Shown one piece after another: positions 8,181 through 17,775 of a DNA stretch of 64,000 nucleotides. The stretch's first letter is position 1. Each line of letters opens with the position of its first letter. The notes beneath the pieces are model-generated. The model saw only the letters and a program-made list of their open reading frames with translations, was not told the DNA's origin and did no database searches. Position numbers and translations under genes: made by a program. Source of the stretch: an uncultured Pseudovibrio sp. (GTDB lineage: Bacteria > Pseudomonadota > Alphaproteobacteria > Rhizobiales > Stappiaceae); NCBI GenBank assembly GCA_947496145.1, contig CANMBS010000001.1, forward strand, positions 248,001 through 312,000, written 5' to 3'.

Positions 8181-8981
8181 ATGCCAGAAACTGCATACGC
8201 ACAAGAGGTTTGCTACAATTTGCGTGGCGGAAGCCGTGCTTTGTTGCTTGATGCGTTTGCAAATGTTCGAAAAGAGGATTTTCTGTTTCCTCCTCCCTGG
8301 CATGTTGCGATCACCAGACCCGGATACGGGCGCAGGACGGTTTTGACTGAGGTTAAAGACCTTTATCAGGACATGCTGATTGAACTGGTGCCGGGGGCTG
8401 GCATCAACACCGGACAACCCTCGCTTTGGGCGCAGATCTTCAACTGGTCAGAACTGAAAAGTGGTATGACGGTTTTTGAATCCGGTTCTGGTCTTGGGTA
8501 TTTCACCGCCATCATTTCTCATGTGGTTGGCCCGGATGGAACTGTATATTTTGATGAACCCCATGAAGCCTTACATGACGCATGCCAAAAAAACTTACTG
8601 GCACTTGAGAATGTGCGGTCAGAATACACGGGGGGTGCGCTGGACCGGAGCTATCTTTGCTATGGCACCACCACAGTTCCCGCAAAGCTTTATGAAAAGA
8701 CCAGACGCGGCGGACAAATTGTTTTCCCGTTTACTGACAGCTGGGGAAATGGCTTCTTTCTAAGCCTGAAGAAGAAGAAAACACTGTGCGAGCTGAAGGT
8801 CGGTTCAGCCTGTTCGTTTGTAACGAGCCGCACTTACAAACGAAGTCCTTACACCAGTGAGTTTGCGGGATTGACGAGTATGTCCTTTGACATCTCATTG
8901 GCTCAAGAATCCCTGAGTGGCGATGAGCTGGATATAGCTCAAATGGTTCATCTGGCGCTTTCGGAGCAATCAGACGTGTAG
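8181..8981 (+). CDS. PCMT-like SAM-dependent methyltransferase
   Basis: The 266-aa protein resembles protein-L-isoaspartate O-methyltransferases. A GAGINTGQPSLWAQI block corresponds to the substrate-loop region, then VFESGSGLGYFTAIISHVVG is SAM motif I, followed by GPDGTVYFDEP and RRGGQIVFPF. Motif I has SGSGLG where typical PCMTs have GxGxG, so the SAM loop is still plausible. It has about 65 extra N-terminal residues with Trp/Pro motifs and a ~55-residue C-terminal extension compared with classic ~210-aa PCMT. Repair of isoaspartate is not assured; a specific acceptor, perhaps the secreted partner encoded just upstream, is possible. Confidence 0.7.
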   Translation: MPETAYAQEVCYNLRGGSRALLLDAFANVRKEDFLFPPPWHVAITRPGYGRRTVLTEVKDLYQDMLIELVPGAGINTGQPSLWAQIFNWSELKSGMTVFESGSGLGYFTAIISHVVGPDGTVYFDEPHEALHDACQKNLLALENVRSEYTGGALDRSYLCYGTTTVPAKLYEKTRRGGQIVFPFTDSWGNGFFLSLKKKKTLCELKVGSACSFVTSRTYKRSPYTSEFAGLTSMSFDISLAQESLSGDELDIAQMVHLALSEQSDV

Positions 8982-9098
8982 AAACTGATTGCGCTCACAC
9001 GCTTTAGCTTTCGATACTAACGGCACTCAAAGTAACATACCTGCAACACCTTATTACGCTACGGACCTTTAAACAGGAGGCGTGTTTACCTGCAAGTT

Positions 9099-11156
9099 TC
9101 AGGCGACCTTGATGTCACCCAGAAACTGGTCAATCTCGCCACGCAGGTGGTCTGCCTCGGTTCTCAGTTCCTCAGAAGCCATTTCCACCTGCTTGGAGGT
9201 GACGCCGGTCTGCACCGCTGCATCGTTGACTCTGGCAATGTTCTCAGTAACTTCTGCTGTTCCTCCAGCGACCTCACTTACATTGCTTGCAATTTCCTGT
9301 GTGGCAAATTTCTGCTCGTTGATGGCACTGGATACGGCACTGGCACGCTCATCAATTTCACGGATGATCTTGTCAATGTCCTCCATCGCGGTCAAAGAGC
9401 CTTCCGTTGCCCGTTGAATGTCGGCAATCTCATTTCGGATTTGCTCTGTGGCCTGCGAGGTTTGCTCTGCCAGTGACTTCACCTCGCTTGCCACCACGGC
9501 AAAGCCTTTGCCAGCTTCTCCTGCCCGCGCCGCTTCAATGGTTGCATTTAGCGCAAGCAGATTGGTTTGCTCTGCGATATCGGTGATGATGCTCACCACA
9601 TCACCTACGCTTTGTGCAGCCTGCCGCAATTCAGCGGCATCGGAGTTCGCACTGTGCACCTGTTCTACGGCTTCAGATGCTGCTTTACGGCAGTGTTGCA
9701 TCTGGCTGCCGATTTCTGCGACAGAACTATCCAGCTCCTCTGTTGCGGATGCTACTGACTGAACGTTTCGCGACGCTTCTTCAGCGGCGGAGGCAACCGC
9801 TTTAGACTGAACACTGGTCATATCAGAAATACTGGACATTTCCTGAGAGGAGAGCTGCATCATTTCAGAGTTACGCCCCATGGTCTCGAGCACACTGGAG
9901 ACTGCAGCCTCAAACTGTGCGATGCGAGTTTCCAGAAATTCACTCCGCTTACGCTGTGCCTCATGCTCGTTATCCTGCTCGTTTTTCAGATTACGTGCCA
10001 AAATCATGTTTTCCTGAAAAACCGAGATCGCCCTGATCATCTGTCCGGTTTCATTCTTTGCAGGCCGGGGCAGTTTAATATCCAGATGACCATTGGCCAG
10101 CCGGTCCATCGCCTCAGTAACCACAGCGAATGAACGATGAATTGATCTGATAAGAATATAGGACAACATTGAGACAAACAGGAAGGCGACAGCGGCGATG
10201 CTCAGGTGCATGAGCAACCGGCTCCAGGCAGCGTCCTGAAGCTGCTCAGTGTCTTTGACAAGAGCACTCGCGATGCTCCCTTCAAGTCGTTTAAGCTCAT
10301 CTATTTTTTGAGTGGCAGCTTCGAAAAACTCTGGTCCCGTAATGCCTGCCAAGGCGTGTTTTGTTGCCTCACCGCCCAGCGCAATATCACGATACTTCTG
10401 AAGTCTGATGCTTGCAGCCCCCTGCTCTTTTTCAATAAACTCAGCATAAACCGTTGGTGTTGCGTAGGTTTGGAAAATGTGCAGGAAGGCGCCCTGTTCA
10501 ACAATGAGCCTTTGGAATTTCTTCAAAACCTCAGGCTTAAACTCCTTCGCTGTGAAACCGGCTGAGCCGACAGCCCGCTCGATTCCTGTACGCTCTTTCG
10601 CCAGAAGAAAGGCATGGTAGCTCACAATGTGGTCAGCAATCTCCGCATTGGGGCTCAGCTCGCTCATGGAGCCGATAACATCCAGCGACTTTGCATTCAG
10701 TTGCGTATAAAAATTGACTGCTTCTGTCAGCTGAACATCCAGCATGTCTATCTTGTCACGCATTTGCTCAGTTTCATGCACCTGAGCATTGACGTTCGCC
10801 AGAGCTGCGGCAAATTCTGGCTGATAAATTGTCAGATCAAAAGCATCAAAGAAGCGAAGATATTCAGCACGAGCGACATCCGTCGCCTCGCGCTGATCAC
10901 TCATGATGTTTTCAGATTGCTTGCCATTGCTGGAAAGATAGAGCGCAGTCGCGCCACGTTCCTTTTGCTGCTCATGCACCAGATCCCCAATTTTGACGGA
11001 AAGACGGGTGAGCTGGGAGAGCGCGGCTAATTTTCTCTCTTCGCTCGTGTCCGCCCTGATAAGCTGAAAGAGAAAGATGGTCGCTGCACTGCATGGAACA
11101 AGAGAAAGCAATGTAATGATATGGACAATTTTTAATTTAGCCAAAGATGCAAACAT
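9099..11156 (-). CDS. Methyl-accepting chemotaxis protein with NIT sensor domain
   Basis: The 685-aa chemoreceptor starts with a membrane segment (about residues 10-30). A periplasmic all-helical NIT-like domain follows, recognisable from [18 protein letters not shown] and the later [13 protein letters not shown]. Then come a second membrane segment near 315-335, a HAMP domain ([20 protein letters not shown]), and a cytoplasmic signalling hairpin whose tip reads [23 protein letters not shown] domains are proposed to sense nitrate/nitrite, though many respond to other small ligands. It stands alone, so it probably feeds a distant che cluster. Confidence 0.9.
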   Translation of the reverse strand: MFASLAKLKIVHIITLLSLVPCSAATIFLFQLIRADTSEERKLAALSQLTRLSVKIGDLVHEQQKERGATALYLSSNGKQSENIMSDQREATDVARAEYLRFFDAFDLTIYQPEFAAALANVNAQVHETEQMRDKIDMLDVQLTEAVNFYTQLNAKSLDVIGSMSELSPNAEIADHIVSYHAFLLAKERTGIERAVGSAGFTAKEFKPEVLKKFQRLIVEQGAFLHIFQTYATPTVYAEFIEKEQGAASIRLQKYRDIALGGEATKHALAGITGPEFFEAATQKIDELKRLEGSIASALVKDTEQLQDAAWSRLLMHLSIAAVAFLFVSMLSYILIRSIHRSFAVVTEAMDRLANGHLDIKLPRPAKNETGQMIRAISVFQENMILARNLKNEQDNEHEAQRKRSEFLETRIAQFEAAVSSVLETMGRNSEMMQLSSQEMSSISDMTSVQSKAVASAAEEASRNVQSVASATEELDSSVAEIGSQMQHCRKAASEAVEQVHSANSDAAELRQAAQSVGDVVSIITDIAEQTNLLALNATIEAARAGEAGKGFAVVASEVKSLAEQTSQATEQIRNEIADIQRATEGSLTAMEDIDKIIREIDERASAVSSAINEQKFATQEIASNVSEVAGGTAEVTENIARVNDAAVQTGVTSKQVEMASEELRTEADHLRGEIDQFLGDIKVA

Positions 11157-11889
11157 AGTGACACTTAATCCATTGAAATTTGACCAATCGTCCTACCGGA
11201 TTTCTTTACGTAAAGTTAATTATGAAAGGGTGGCTGACCGGCTAAACTTGCAACAATAAATGCTATGAGCAATACATTTTCTGTAATGTATTGCGTTCAA
11301 AATTCTTTTTGAGAAATCTCGCATTTCTGAGCTATATCAAAAAATTTATGTATATTTTAGATATTGTTAAGATATCCCGCAGATCACCCACCAGTAAACT
11401 ATTCAATCAGGTCAGAATAAAGTGAAAACGACTCAAATTTACGACAAAATCATAAATCAAAATCAACACAACAACAGTAGTAGCAAGATTGATTAAGCGT
11501 TTTACTTTACCTTACGACATTCACAACTTAGTCCGCGCTGCAACAGAGTCTGAAACAGGTAAATTTGAACTTACTCAGCAAGAATGCCCTTTATCTAGAA
11601 ATGAGAGAGTGCAGCTCATAGAGAGTTAGGCGCTTTCCTCTCATAACTATCTGATTTCCTGCAAGAGTGAAGAGATGTCAGGTTTACTTATCAAACGATT
11701 GTTTAGTTACGCTTGAACAAGCCCTGTCGCCACATATTGAAGAGACAACGCCACACTCTCGCCTTATGATTGCAACATTCTTTTATCGCGCCTTTTCAGC
11801 ACGTCTTGCAAGCTCCGTATGACAAAACTTGCTCTTGATGTTGGGGACCAGTGTTTCCATGGCGCTCGCTGCCTGTCCTGGGGGATTTT
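11157..11889. other. AT-rich gene-free region with one perfect inverted repeat
   Basis: About 730 bases between two divergently oriented genes. No frame here has a credible ribosome-binding site or motif. The chief structure is the inverted repeat at 11269-11294; the rest is AT-rich and presumably holds the two promoters. Confidence 0.6.
11269..11294. promoter_or_regulatory. Perfect 10-bp inverted repeat upstream of the chemoreceptor
   Basis: GCAATACATT (11269-11278) and AATGTATTGC (11285-11294) are perfect arms around a six-base centre. The repeat is 113 bp upstream of the chemoreceptor start. Symmetry and position fit an operator for a dimeric regulator; a structural hairpin cannot be excluded. 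Confidence 0.4.
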
Positions 11890-12816
11890 ATGAAATTAAA
11901 TTTGTTTAAAGCAGCGTGTTGCTGCCTGCTATTTTTCGGCGTCCATGAGGCAGAAGCTTCAACCGTTGATCTGGAACGTAAAGACGGAAGCAAGATTACA
12001 GTTCATCTCAAACAGCGAGCTCCTGAAAATTCTGAGGATCTGCTCGTTTTGCTGCAAGGGTCTGATTGCAACAGCGTTGTCCATAACGAACGGATGGAAG
12101 TATACTCTCAGGTTTTACCTGAGGCAGATGTGCTCACGGTTGAGAAATACGGCATTACTCCTGATCTTCGCTGGGACCTTAGCGATGCTCGCACAGATTG
12201 TCCTGTCAGCTATATTGAAAATGACAGCCCGGAACGCAGGACGGTCGATTACATAAAGGTTATTCGGCACCTGAAGGAGAAACGTGATTATAAACGGGTG
12301 TATTTAATTGGCGGAAGTGAAGGCGCAATGGTTGCAAGTATGATCGCAGCCAGAACAGACTTGGTAACGGCAAGCATTGCGCTGAACGGTGGCGGGCGTA
12401 AGTTTTTAAACACGATCCTTTACAACATCAAGCAAACAGCCAGATCAAAAGAAGAGGAAACAAAAAATACCGAAGGCTTTAAAGGCTTTGCAGCGCACGT
12501 GATGAACAACAAACCTTTTGACTTAAACATGGGTGATCATGGCTATACCTGGTGGCGTTTTATGCTCGACTCTGATCAGCTGGAAATTCTTGCGCAGGTG
12601 GATAGCCCGCTGCTGATTGTTCAGGGCGGCAGGGATATCAATGTTTCTCCTCAAGCCGTTGAAGAGCAGATTTCAAAGCTACGGGAAATCGGGAAGTCCA
12701 ACATAACCTACAGGTCCTATGCTGAACTAGACCACTTCTTTAAGACCCCGGACGGCGTCCCCATGGACGAACAGGTCATTTCAGAGATTCAGCAATGGCT
12801 TGCACAGCTTGATTAG
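11890..12816 (+). CDS. Secreted alpha/beta-hydrolase
   Basis: The 308-aa protein has a signal peptide (MKLNLFKAACCCLLFFG, cleavage near VHEAEAS). The hydrolase triad is readable: nucleophile Ser in LIGGSEGAMVAS (G-x-S-x-G), acid in LLIVQGGRDINVSP and His in ELDHFF. An unusual LLQGSDCNSV block early in the fold probably forms the oxyanion hole region. Substrate unknown; it would act in the periplasm or outside. The ATG at 11890 after GGGGG is chosen since it starts the signal peptide; the frame extends upstream without one. Confidence 0.78.
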   Translation: MKLNLFKAACCCLLFFGVHEAEASTVDLERKDGSKITVHLKQRAPENSEDLLVLLQGSDCNSVVHNERMEVYSQVLPEADVLTVEKYGITPDLRWDLSDARTDCPVSYIENDSPERRTVDYIKVIRHLKEKRDYKRVYLIGGSEGAMVASMIAARTDLVTASIALNGGGRKFLNTILYNIKQTARSKEEETKNTEGFKGFAAHVMNNKPFDLNMGDHGYTWWRFMLDSDQLEILAQVDSPLLIVQGGRDINVSPQAVEEQISKLREIGKSNITYRSYAELDHFFKTPDGVPMDEQVISEIQQWLAQLD

Positions 12817-12825
12817 CCGGATGGG

Positions 12826-13494
12826 CTAGATCAGCATTTTAGAGGCGATGTTGATCTGCTGGTCTTTCGGGTTTTCCTGCATTGCCTTGATACCCGCACG
12901 CATGCCCGTTACCAGCGTCTCAACGGACATGCTGGGCGCACCAAAGTTTTGAAGCATGGCGGCGACCTCTGGCAGGTGTGGCAGGTGAATCCATCCGGCT
13001 CTGACCGGGAGCTTGTTCTCAGCAATATGGTGCAGGACGCCGTACATCAGGTGATTGCAGCAGAAGGTGGCAGCAGAATCTGAGATGTCAGCGGGTACAC
13101 CAGCATTCCGCATAGCTTGTGTCATGGCACGAAGAGGAATGGTGGCGTAGTAGCCCACTGGCCCATCGGGAACAGTCAACTCACCCTGCAATGTGATGCC
13201 CGCCGTGTCGGTGACGCCATAGCGGGCGCAGTCGTTGAGATTCTGAGCAAGACGCTCCAGAGTTATCATAGAGCGCCCACCATATTCTCCCAGCATCAGA
13301 ACAGTGCCAGGTTTCAGCTCTTCCATTGCTGCAACAGTTTCTTCAATACAACGGAAGTATGCGCCGGAGACAATGCGAGAGACAATTCTGGCTCCGGCAA
13401 TCTCTTCACCATCCAGCGCTAAAGCAAGCTTTTCTGCCGGATTGGTGGGCGTATTGGCGTAGGCACCGAAGCCTGTGATGAGAATGGTATCCAT
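12826..13494 (-). CDS. pcp: Pyroglutamyl-peptidase I-like cysteine peptidase
   Basis: The 222-aa protein matches the C15 family. It has TGFGAYANTPTNPAEKLA at the start, a Glu in the MLGEYGGRS block, the nucleophile Cys in SDSAATFCCNHLMYGVLH (F-C-N) and His in GWIHLPHLP. These enzymes remove N-terminal pyroglutamate from peptides in the cytoplasm. The ATG at 13494 is eight bases from AAGGAG. The N-terminal GFGAY differs from the common GFxPF, so substrate preference may be altered. Confidence 0.82.
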   Translation of the reverse strand: MDTILITGFGAYANTPTNPAEKLALALDGEEIAGARIVSRIVSGAYFRCIEETVAAMEELKPGTVLMLGEYGGRSMITLERLAQNLNDCARYGVTDTAGITLQGELTVPDGPVGYYATIPLRAMTQAMRNAGVPADISDSAATFCCNHLMYGVLHHIAENKLPVRAGWIHLPHLPEVAAMLQNFGAPSMSVETLVTGMRAGIKAMQENPKDQQINIASKMLI

Positions 13495-13674
13495 GGATGC
13501 GCTCCTTCTCATAGTGTTCCACCATCAGTATCGGCGCAGCTTAAGCCTTTGCTCAAACATCTGACTTGTTTGGATACATCTAGCAACTAAGATTGATAGA
13601 TGTATAATTTGAAATTTTAATTCAACAAAAACAACCTATAATAAGCAAATATTCATGTTTAGGATTTTGTTGAA

Positions 13675-15012
13675 ATGGAACCTGTTTCTCTTGTGCTCTT
13701 AGTTTGGATACTTTCAGCTCCAATACTTCTTGTCTTCTGGTTACGAAACCGAAGCCAACTAAAAGAGAAAAATATTGCACTCGAAGAAATACAAGAACGT
13801 TTTGCACCTGTTCTTTCGGTAGAACAAGAGGTGATCACTCTATCGATAGAAGTTGAGAAACTCATTGAGAAAATTGAAACAACCAGAAAAACATATTCAG
13901 AAAAAAGAAAGTACCTAGATGAATTAACATCTCAAGTCGCCATCTACGATGAGCAATTGGCGTTTGCTGAGTTGGGTGTATATGAACCTCATTTCGATTT
14001 TTCTGATAGCGAAGAATATAAAGACGCAATCAAACACATCAGATCACGACAAAAAGATATGGTCTCCTCTAAGAGGGCTACGCATTGTCCAGCCGACTGG
14101 ACCGTTGATGGTAGTCGAGCAAAAGGCCAGACAATGGTGAATCGTCAGACTCGTCTTACTATGCGAGCTTTTAATAATGAATGTGAAGCAGCTATCGCCA
14201 ATACCCGTTGGAATAATGTCGTTGCAATGGAACGCCGCATTCTGAACTCAGCAAAGGCGATCAATAAAGAAAATTCTTCAATGCGGTTGGACATTAGCGA
14301 TGATTATATCGCCTTAAAACTAGAAGAACTATTTTTGACCCACGAGTACCGCGAAAAGCAAAAACAAGAAAAAGAAGAACGCACAGAGCTAGCAAGGGCT
14401 GAGCGGGAAGAAAAGAAGTTGCTTGCGGAAGCCAAGGCCGCAGAGAAAGAAGAAAAAAAATATCAAGCTCTTATCGAAAAAGCACGAAAAGAAGCTGATG
14501 TTGATGGCCTAACAGACAAGATGAAGCAGCAAATCGAAGAGCTTGAAAGCGCCTTGGCAGACGCTCATGCAGTTAGTGAACGAGCAAAAGCAATGGCTGA
14601 AATGACTCGAAGCGGCTATGTCTATGTCATATCTAACGTAGGTTCGTTCGGGGAAGAAATCGTAAAGATTGGTCTAACCCGTAGACTAGATCCATCGGAT
14701 CGCGTGAAGGAACTTGGCGATGCAAGTGTACCTTTCGCATTTGACACGCATGCAATGATCTACTCCGACGAAGCTCCAGCCCTTGAAGCAGCTTTACACA
14801 AAGAATTTGCCAACCAACGTGTAAACATGGCTAACTTTCGGAAAGAGTTCTTCAAAGTCAGCCTAGACGAAGTCGAAAGAGCCGTAGAAACCCTTGCTCC
14901 TGATGCAACTTTTTTCAAAGATCGCGAAGCGCAAGAGTGGCACGAAACGCTTGCTCGTAGAAACGAACTCCTTGCGAGCAAGTCTGACAATACGCTACCC
15001 GCAGAGATCTAA
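13675..15012 (+). CDS. Membrane-anchored coiled-coil protein with DUF4041-like region and C-terminal GIY-YIG (T5orf172/MUG113) domain
   Basis: The 445-aa protein starts with one membrane segment (MEPVSLVLLVWILSAPILLV). A heptad-rich coiled coil comes next (about 25-90), then a DUF4041-like middle containing ANTRWNNVVAMERRILNSAK, then a second, strongly charged coiled coil (about 225-305). The C-terminal ~110 residues carry the T5orf172 form of the GIY-YIG nuclease: SGYVYVISNVGSFGEEIVKI, GLTRRLDPSDRVKELGDAS, and LHKEF followed by NMANFRKEFFKV. Such proteins are common in phages and mobile islands and are scattered in chromosomes. Context is an isolated AT-rich gene between housekeeping genes, with no nuclease partner or methylase. 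Role unknown; nucleic-acid cleavage is inference. Confidence 0.75.
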   Translation: MEPVSLVLLVWILSAPILLVFWLRNRSQLKEKNIALEEIQERFAPVLSVEQEVITLSIEVEKLIEKIETTRKTYSEKRKYLDELTSQVAIYDEQLAFAELGVYEPHFDFSDSEEYKDAIKHIRSRQKDMVSSKRATHCPADWTVDGSRAKGQTMVNRQTRLTMRAFNNECEAAIANTRWNNVVAMERRILNSAKAINKENSSMRLDISDDYIALKLEELFLTHEYREKQKQEKEERTELARAEREEKKLLAEAKAAEKEEKKYQALIEKARKEADVDGLTDKMKQQIEELESALADAHAVSERAKAMAEMTRSGYVYVISNVGSFGEEIVKIGLTRRLDPSDRVKELGDASVPFAFDTHAMIYSDEAPALEAALHKEFANQRVNMANFRKEFFKVSLDEVERAVETLAPDATFFKDREAQEWHETLARRNELLASKSDNTLPAEI

Positions 15013-15037
15013 GCTTTATCGATCTCAACGATTTCCT

Positions 15038-15754
15038 CTACAACGCACTTTCAATCTCAGAGACAATCGCCTCAGCAGCAGCTCGCGGGTCGTCTGCTCG
15101 GTAGATGGGGCGACCGATGACGAGGTAGTCGGAGCCGGCTTTGATGGCGTCGTAAGGGGTCATGATGCGGCGCTGGTCGCCTGCGTCGGAGCCTTTGGGG
15201 CGGACGCCGGGGGTTACGATGCAGAGTTTGTCGCCGACTTTTTCACGCATGGCTTTTGCTTCCAGTGGCGAGCAGACGATACCGCCGACACCTGCTGCGA
15301 CTGCATCGTGAGCGCGGTGTTCTACCAGAGCTTCTGTTGATCTTGCATAGCCTGCGTCTTTCAGGTCCTGCTCATCCATGGAGGTGAGGACGGTCACGCC
15401 AAGCAGGCAGAGGTCTTTGTTGCCCACGTCTTCCAGAGCACTTACAGCGGCGCGCATGTTTTTGGGATAGGCGTGGACGGTCATGAACTTCATGCCCATT
15501 TTCGAGACGTTTTTGACAGCGCTGGCGATGGTGTTGTCGATATCCAGCAGTTTCACATCAAGGAAGATGGAGTGGCCTTCCTTTGCCAGTTCCTCTGCAA
15601 ACTGGAGACCGCCTGCAAACTGGAGCTGCATGCCGATTTTGTAGGTGCCGACGAGCCCTTTTGTCTGCGTCACCAACTGGCGGGCTTGTTCGACGGTCGG
15701 GACATCTAGCGGGAGGATCAGGCGGTCAATTGCATTTGCTGGACGGTAAGACAT
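15038..15754 (-). CDS. pyrF: Orotidine 5'-phosphate decarboxylase
   Basis: The 238-aa enzyme converts OMP to UMP in pyrimidine synthesis. Its catalytic Asp/Lys tetrad motif reads FLDVKLLDIDNTI (usual form D-x-K-x-x-D-I-x-N-T). LILPLDVPTVEQA opens the barrel, and TPGVRPKGSDAGDQRR plus DYLVIGRPIYRADDP are the phosphate-binding loops. Length fits the family. It is transcribed away from the his cluster. Confidence 0.95.
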   Translation of the reverse strand: MSYRPANAIDRLILPLDVPTVEQARQLVTQTKGLVGTYKIGMQLQFAGGLQFAEELAKEGHSIFLDVKLLDIDNTIASAVKNVSKMGMKFMTVHAYPKNMRAAVSALEDVGNKDLCLLGVTVLTSMDEQDLKDAGYARSTEALVEHRAHDAVAAGVGGIVCSPLEAKAMREKVGDKLCIVTPGVRPKGSDAGDQRRIMTPYDAIKAGSDYLVIGRPIYRADDPRAAAEAIVSEIESAL

Positions 15755-15904
15755 GCTGCGCTCCGGAGAATCAGGTAGATAAACGGCTCAGTTCCTAACA
15801 GTTTGTGCTGAGAAATACCAGTGAGACTGGCAGATCCTAGCTTTTTTATGGAGGGGTATTTGCAGCGCACCTTTAGCCTGTTAAAACGGCGCGTCTGAAA
15901 GTGC

Positions 15905-15932
15905 TTGTACTAAGGTTTTGTACGAGTATAAG
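15905..15932 (+). promoter_or_regulatory. Candidate sigma-70-type promoter of the his operon
   Basis: TTGTAC (15905-15910) and TATAAG (15927-15932) are 16 bp apart, about 28 bp before the hisB start. Match to consensus is good but untested. Confidence 0.4.
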
Positions 15933-15959
15933 GGGCTGGAATTTATCAAGGGACACATT

Positions 15960-16553
15960 ATGCGTCAGGCCACTATTGCCCGCGGCACGAAAGAAACAAC
16001 GATCTCTGTTTCCATCAATCTGGATGGCACAGGTAAGTACGACATCAAGACTGGTGTTGGTTTCTTTGATCATATGTTGGAACAACTTTCCCGACATTCG
16101 CTCGTGGACATGACCATTCGCGCTGATGGTGACACCCATATTGACGACCACCACACCACAGAGGACGTGGGTATTGCTCTTGGGCAGGCGTTTAAGGAAG
16201 CGCTTGGCGATATGAGCGGCATCACCCGCTATGCGGATACGCATCTGGCGATGGATGAAGCCCTGACCCGCGTCGCGCTGGATGTCTCCGGTCGCCCTTT
16301 CCTTGTCTGGCAAGTGGACTTTCCACGAGACAAGGTCGGCACGTTTGATGTTGAACTGTTTGAAGAATTTTTCCGCGCATTTGCCATGAATGCAGGTTTT
16401 ACGCTGCATATCGCAAATCTTTATGGCACCAACTGCCATCATATTGCGGAAACATGCTTTAAAGCGGTTGCGCGTACTATGCGCACAGCTATCGAACCCG
16501 ATCCACGCCAGAGTGGGCGCGTGCCGACAACAAAAGGTCAGCTCGGAGGCTAA
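15960..16553 (+). CDS. hisB: Imidazoleglycerol-phosphate dehydratase
   Basis: The 197-aa monofunctional enzyme performs the sixth step of histidine synthesis. The two metal-binding signatures are present, [12 protein letters not shown] with [15 protein letters not shown], and [18 protein letters not shown] near the C-terminus; FDHML is typical. AAGGGA lies just before the ATG at 15960. It is the first gene of a plus-strand cluster hisB-DUF2628-hisH-hisA-hisF-hisE-coaA. Confidence 0.96.
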   Translation: MRQATIARGTKETTISVSINLDGTGKYDIKTGVGFFDHMLEQLSRHSLVDMTIRADGDTHIDDHHTTEDVGIALGQAFKEALGDMSGITRYADTHLAMDEALTRVALDVSGRPFLVWQVDFPRDKVGTFDVELFEEFFRAFAMNAGFTLHIANLYGTNCHHIAETCFKAVARTMRTAIEPDPRQSGRVPTTKGQLGG

Positions 16554-16593
16554 CCTTTTCGGCCCGCAACTCCGCCAGTAATGGAGAATGCAA

Positions 16594-17061
16594 TTGGCTG
16601 TCTATTATGTCATGACCGGACCAGAGGTGAATCTTTCTCATTTGCGAGAGGAGGATATCTCCAGAATCAAGTTCATCAAGGATGGGTTTTCCTGGTGGGC
16701 CATGCTGTTTCCGCTGCTCTGGTCGCTCTATAACCGCATGTGGCTGGTTTTTCTTGGCTATCTGGCAGCTATCATTGGTCTAGTTTTCATCGCTGAAGTC
16801 TTTGGCGCAACAACAGGCGGGTTCCTGACGGTTCTGGCAACTCTGTTTTTTGCGCTGGAAGCCGGGTTTTTGAAAAGCTGGAGCCTGCGCCGCAAGGACT
16901 GGCAGATCGTTGATTTTGTAAATGCCTCCAATCTGGATGAGGCAGAAATTCGTTTTTTTGACCGTGTTTCTCAAAAAAGAAGTGAAGCACGGCCTCCACA
17001 GGGGCCTGTAGCCCCGCAAACCAGCGACACTGATGTCGTTGGAATGACACTCAAACGATAA
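16594..17061 (+). CDS. DUF2628 membrane protein in the his operon
   Basis: The ~155-aa protein has a hydrophilic N-terminus ([20 protein letters not shown]), then [20 protein letters not shown] and two further membrane segments, which is the DUF2628 pattern. Its C-terminus is polar. A DUF2628 gene between hisB and hisH is a recurrent arrangement in Hyphomicrobiales, but the role is unknown. I take the TTG at 16594 because GGAG lies seven bases upstream and the product then starts with M-A-V-Y as in relatives. The ATG at 16588 is only one base beyond GGAG. Confidence 0.72.
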   Translation: MAVYYVMTGPEVNLSHLREEDISRIKFIKDGFSWWAMLFPLLWSLYNRMWLVFLGYLAAIIGLVFIAEVFGATTGGFLTVLATLFFALEAGFLKSWSLRRKDWQIVDFVNASNLDEAEIRFFDRVSQKRSEARPPQGPVAPQTSDTDVVGMTLKR

Positions 17062-17074
17062 CAGGAGTTCCTTC

Positions 17075-17728
17075 ATGAGTGTGGCAATTATTGATTATGG
17101 TAGTGGTAACTTGCGCTCCGCGGCAAAAGCGTTTGAGCATGCAGCCCATCACCATCATCATACTCATGAGGTAACGGTAACGTCAGATCCATCCGTCGTC
17201 GCTAAAGCTGACCGCATTGTCTTACCCGGTGTGGGGGCGTTTGCTGACTGTCGCCGTGGACTGCAAGCTGTTGATGGCATGGAAGAGGCACTGGCCGAAG
17301 CCGTGTTGACCAGGGGCAAGCCTTTCATGGGCATTTGCGTAGGTATGCAACTGCTGGCAACACGCGGGCTTGAGTTTGAGAAAGCTGAAGGACTGGACTG
17401 GATCAGCGGTGATGTAACCGCGATGAAGCCAGCAAATCCAGAATTGAAGATTCCTCACATGGGCTGGAACACCATCAACGTGAGTGGTGATGAGCACCCT
17501 ATGCTTGAAGGCATCAAGACTGGTGATGATGGTCTGCATGCTTACTTCGTGCATTCCTATCACTTTGCCACCACAGACCCAGCGCACCGTTTGGCAAGCT
17601 TTGACTATGCGGGTGAGTTTACTGCGATGGTGGGGCGAGACAACATCATCGGCACACAATTCCACCCTGAAAAGAGCCAGAAGCTCGGCCTTTCTCTGAT
17701 TTCTAATTTCCTGAGCTGGGCGCCGTAA
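17075..17728 (+). CDS. hisH: Imidazole glycerol phosphate synthase, glutaminase subunit
   Basis: The 217-aa class I glutamine amidotransferase subunit supplies ammonia to His[14 protein letters not shown] starts the domain, the nucleophile Cys is in [14 protein letters not shown] (about residue 88), and His/Glu are in [14 protein letters not shown]. An oddity is a natural histidine-rich stretch at residues 22-31 ([10 protein letters not shown]), with five consecutive His codons at 17147-17161, where most relatives have a short loop. It follows DUF2628 after 13 bp. Confidence 0.95.
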   Translation: MSVAIIDYGSGNLRSAAKAFEHAAHHHHHTHEVTVTSDPSVVAKADRIVLPGVGAFADCRRGLQAVDGMEEALAEAVLTRGKPFMGICVGMQLLATRGLEFEKAEGLDWISGDVTAMKPANPELKIPHMGWNTINVSGDEHPMLEGIKTGDDGLHAYFVHSYHFATTDPAHRLASFDYAGEFTAMVGRDNIIGTQFHPEKSQKLGLSLISNFLSWAP

Positions 17729-17775
17729 CGGCTGCCCGCTTTCAGTGGTAAAAGACAAGTCCAAGGACAGAATTG

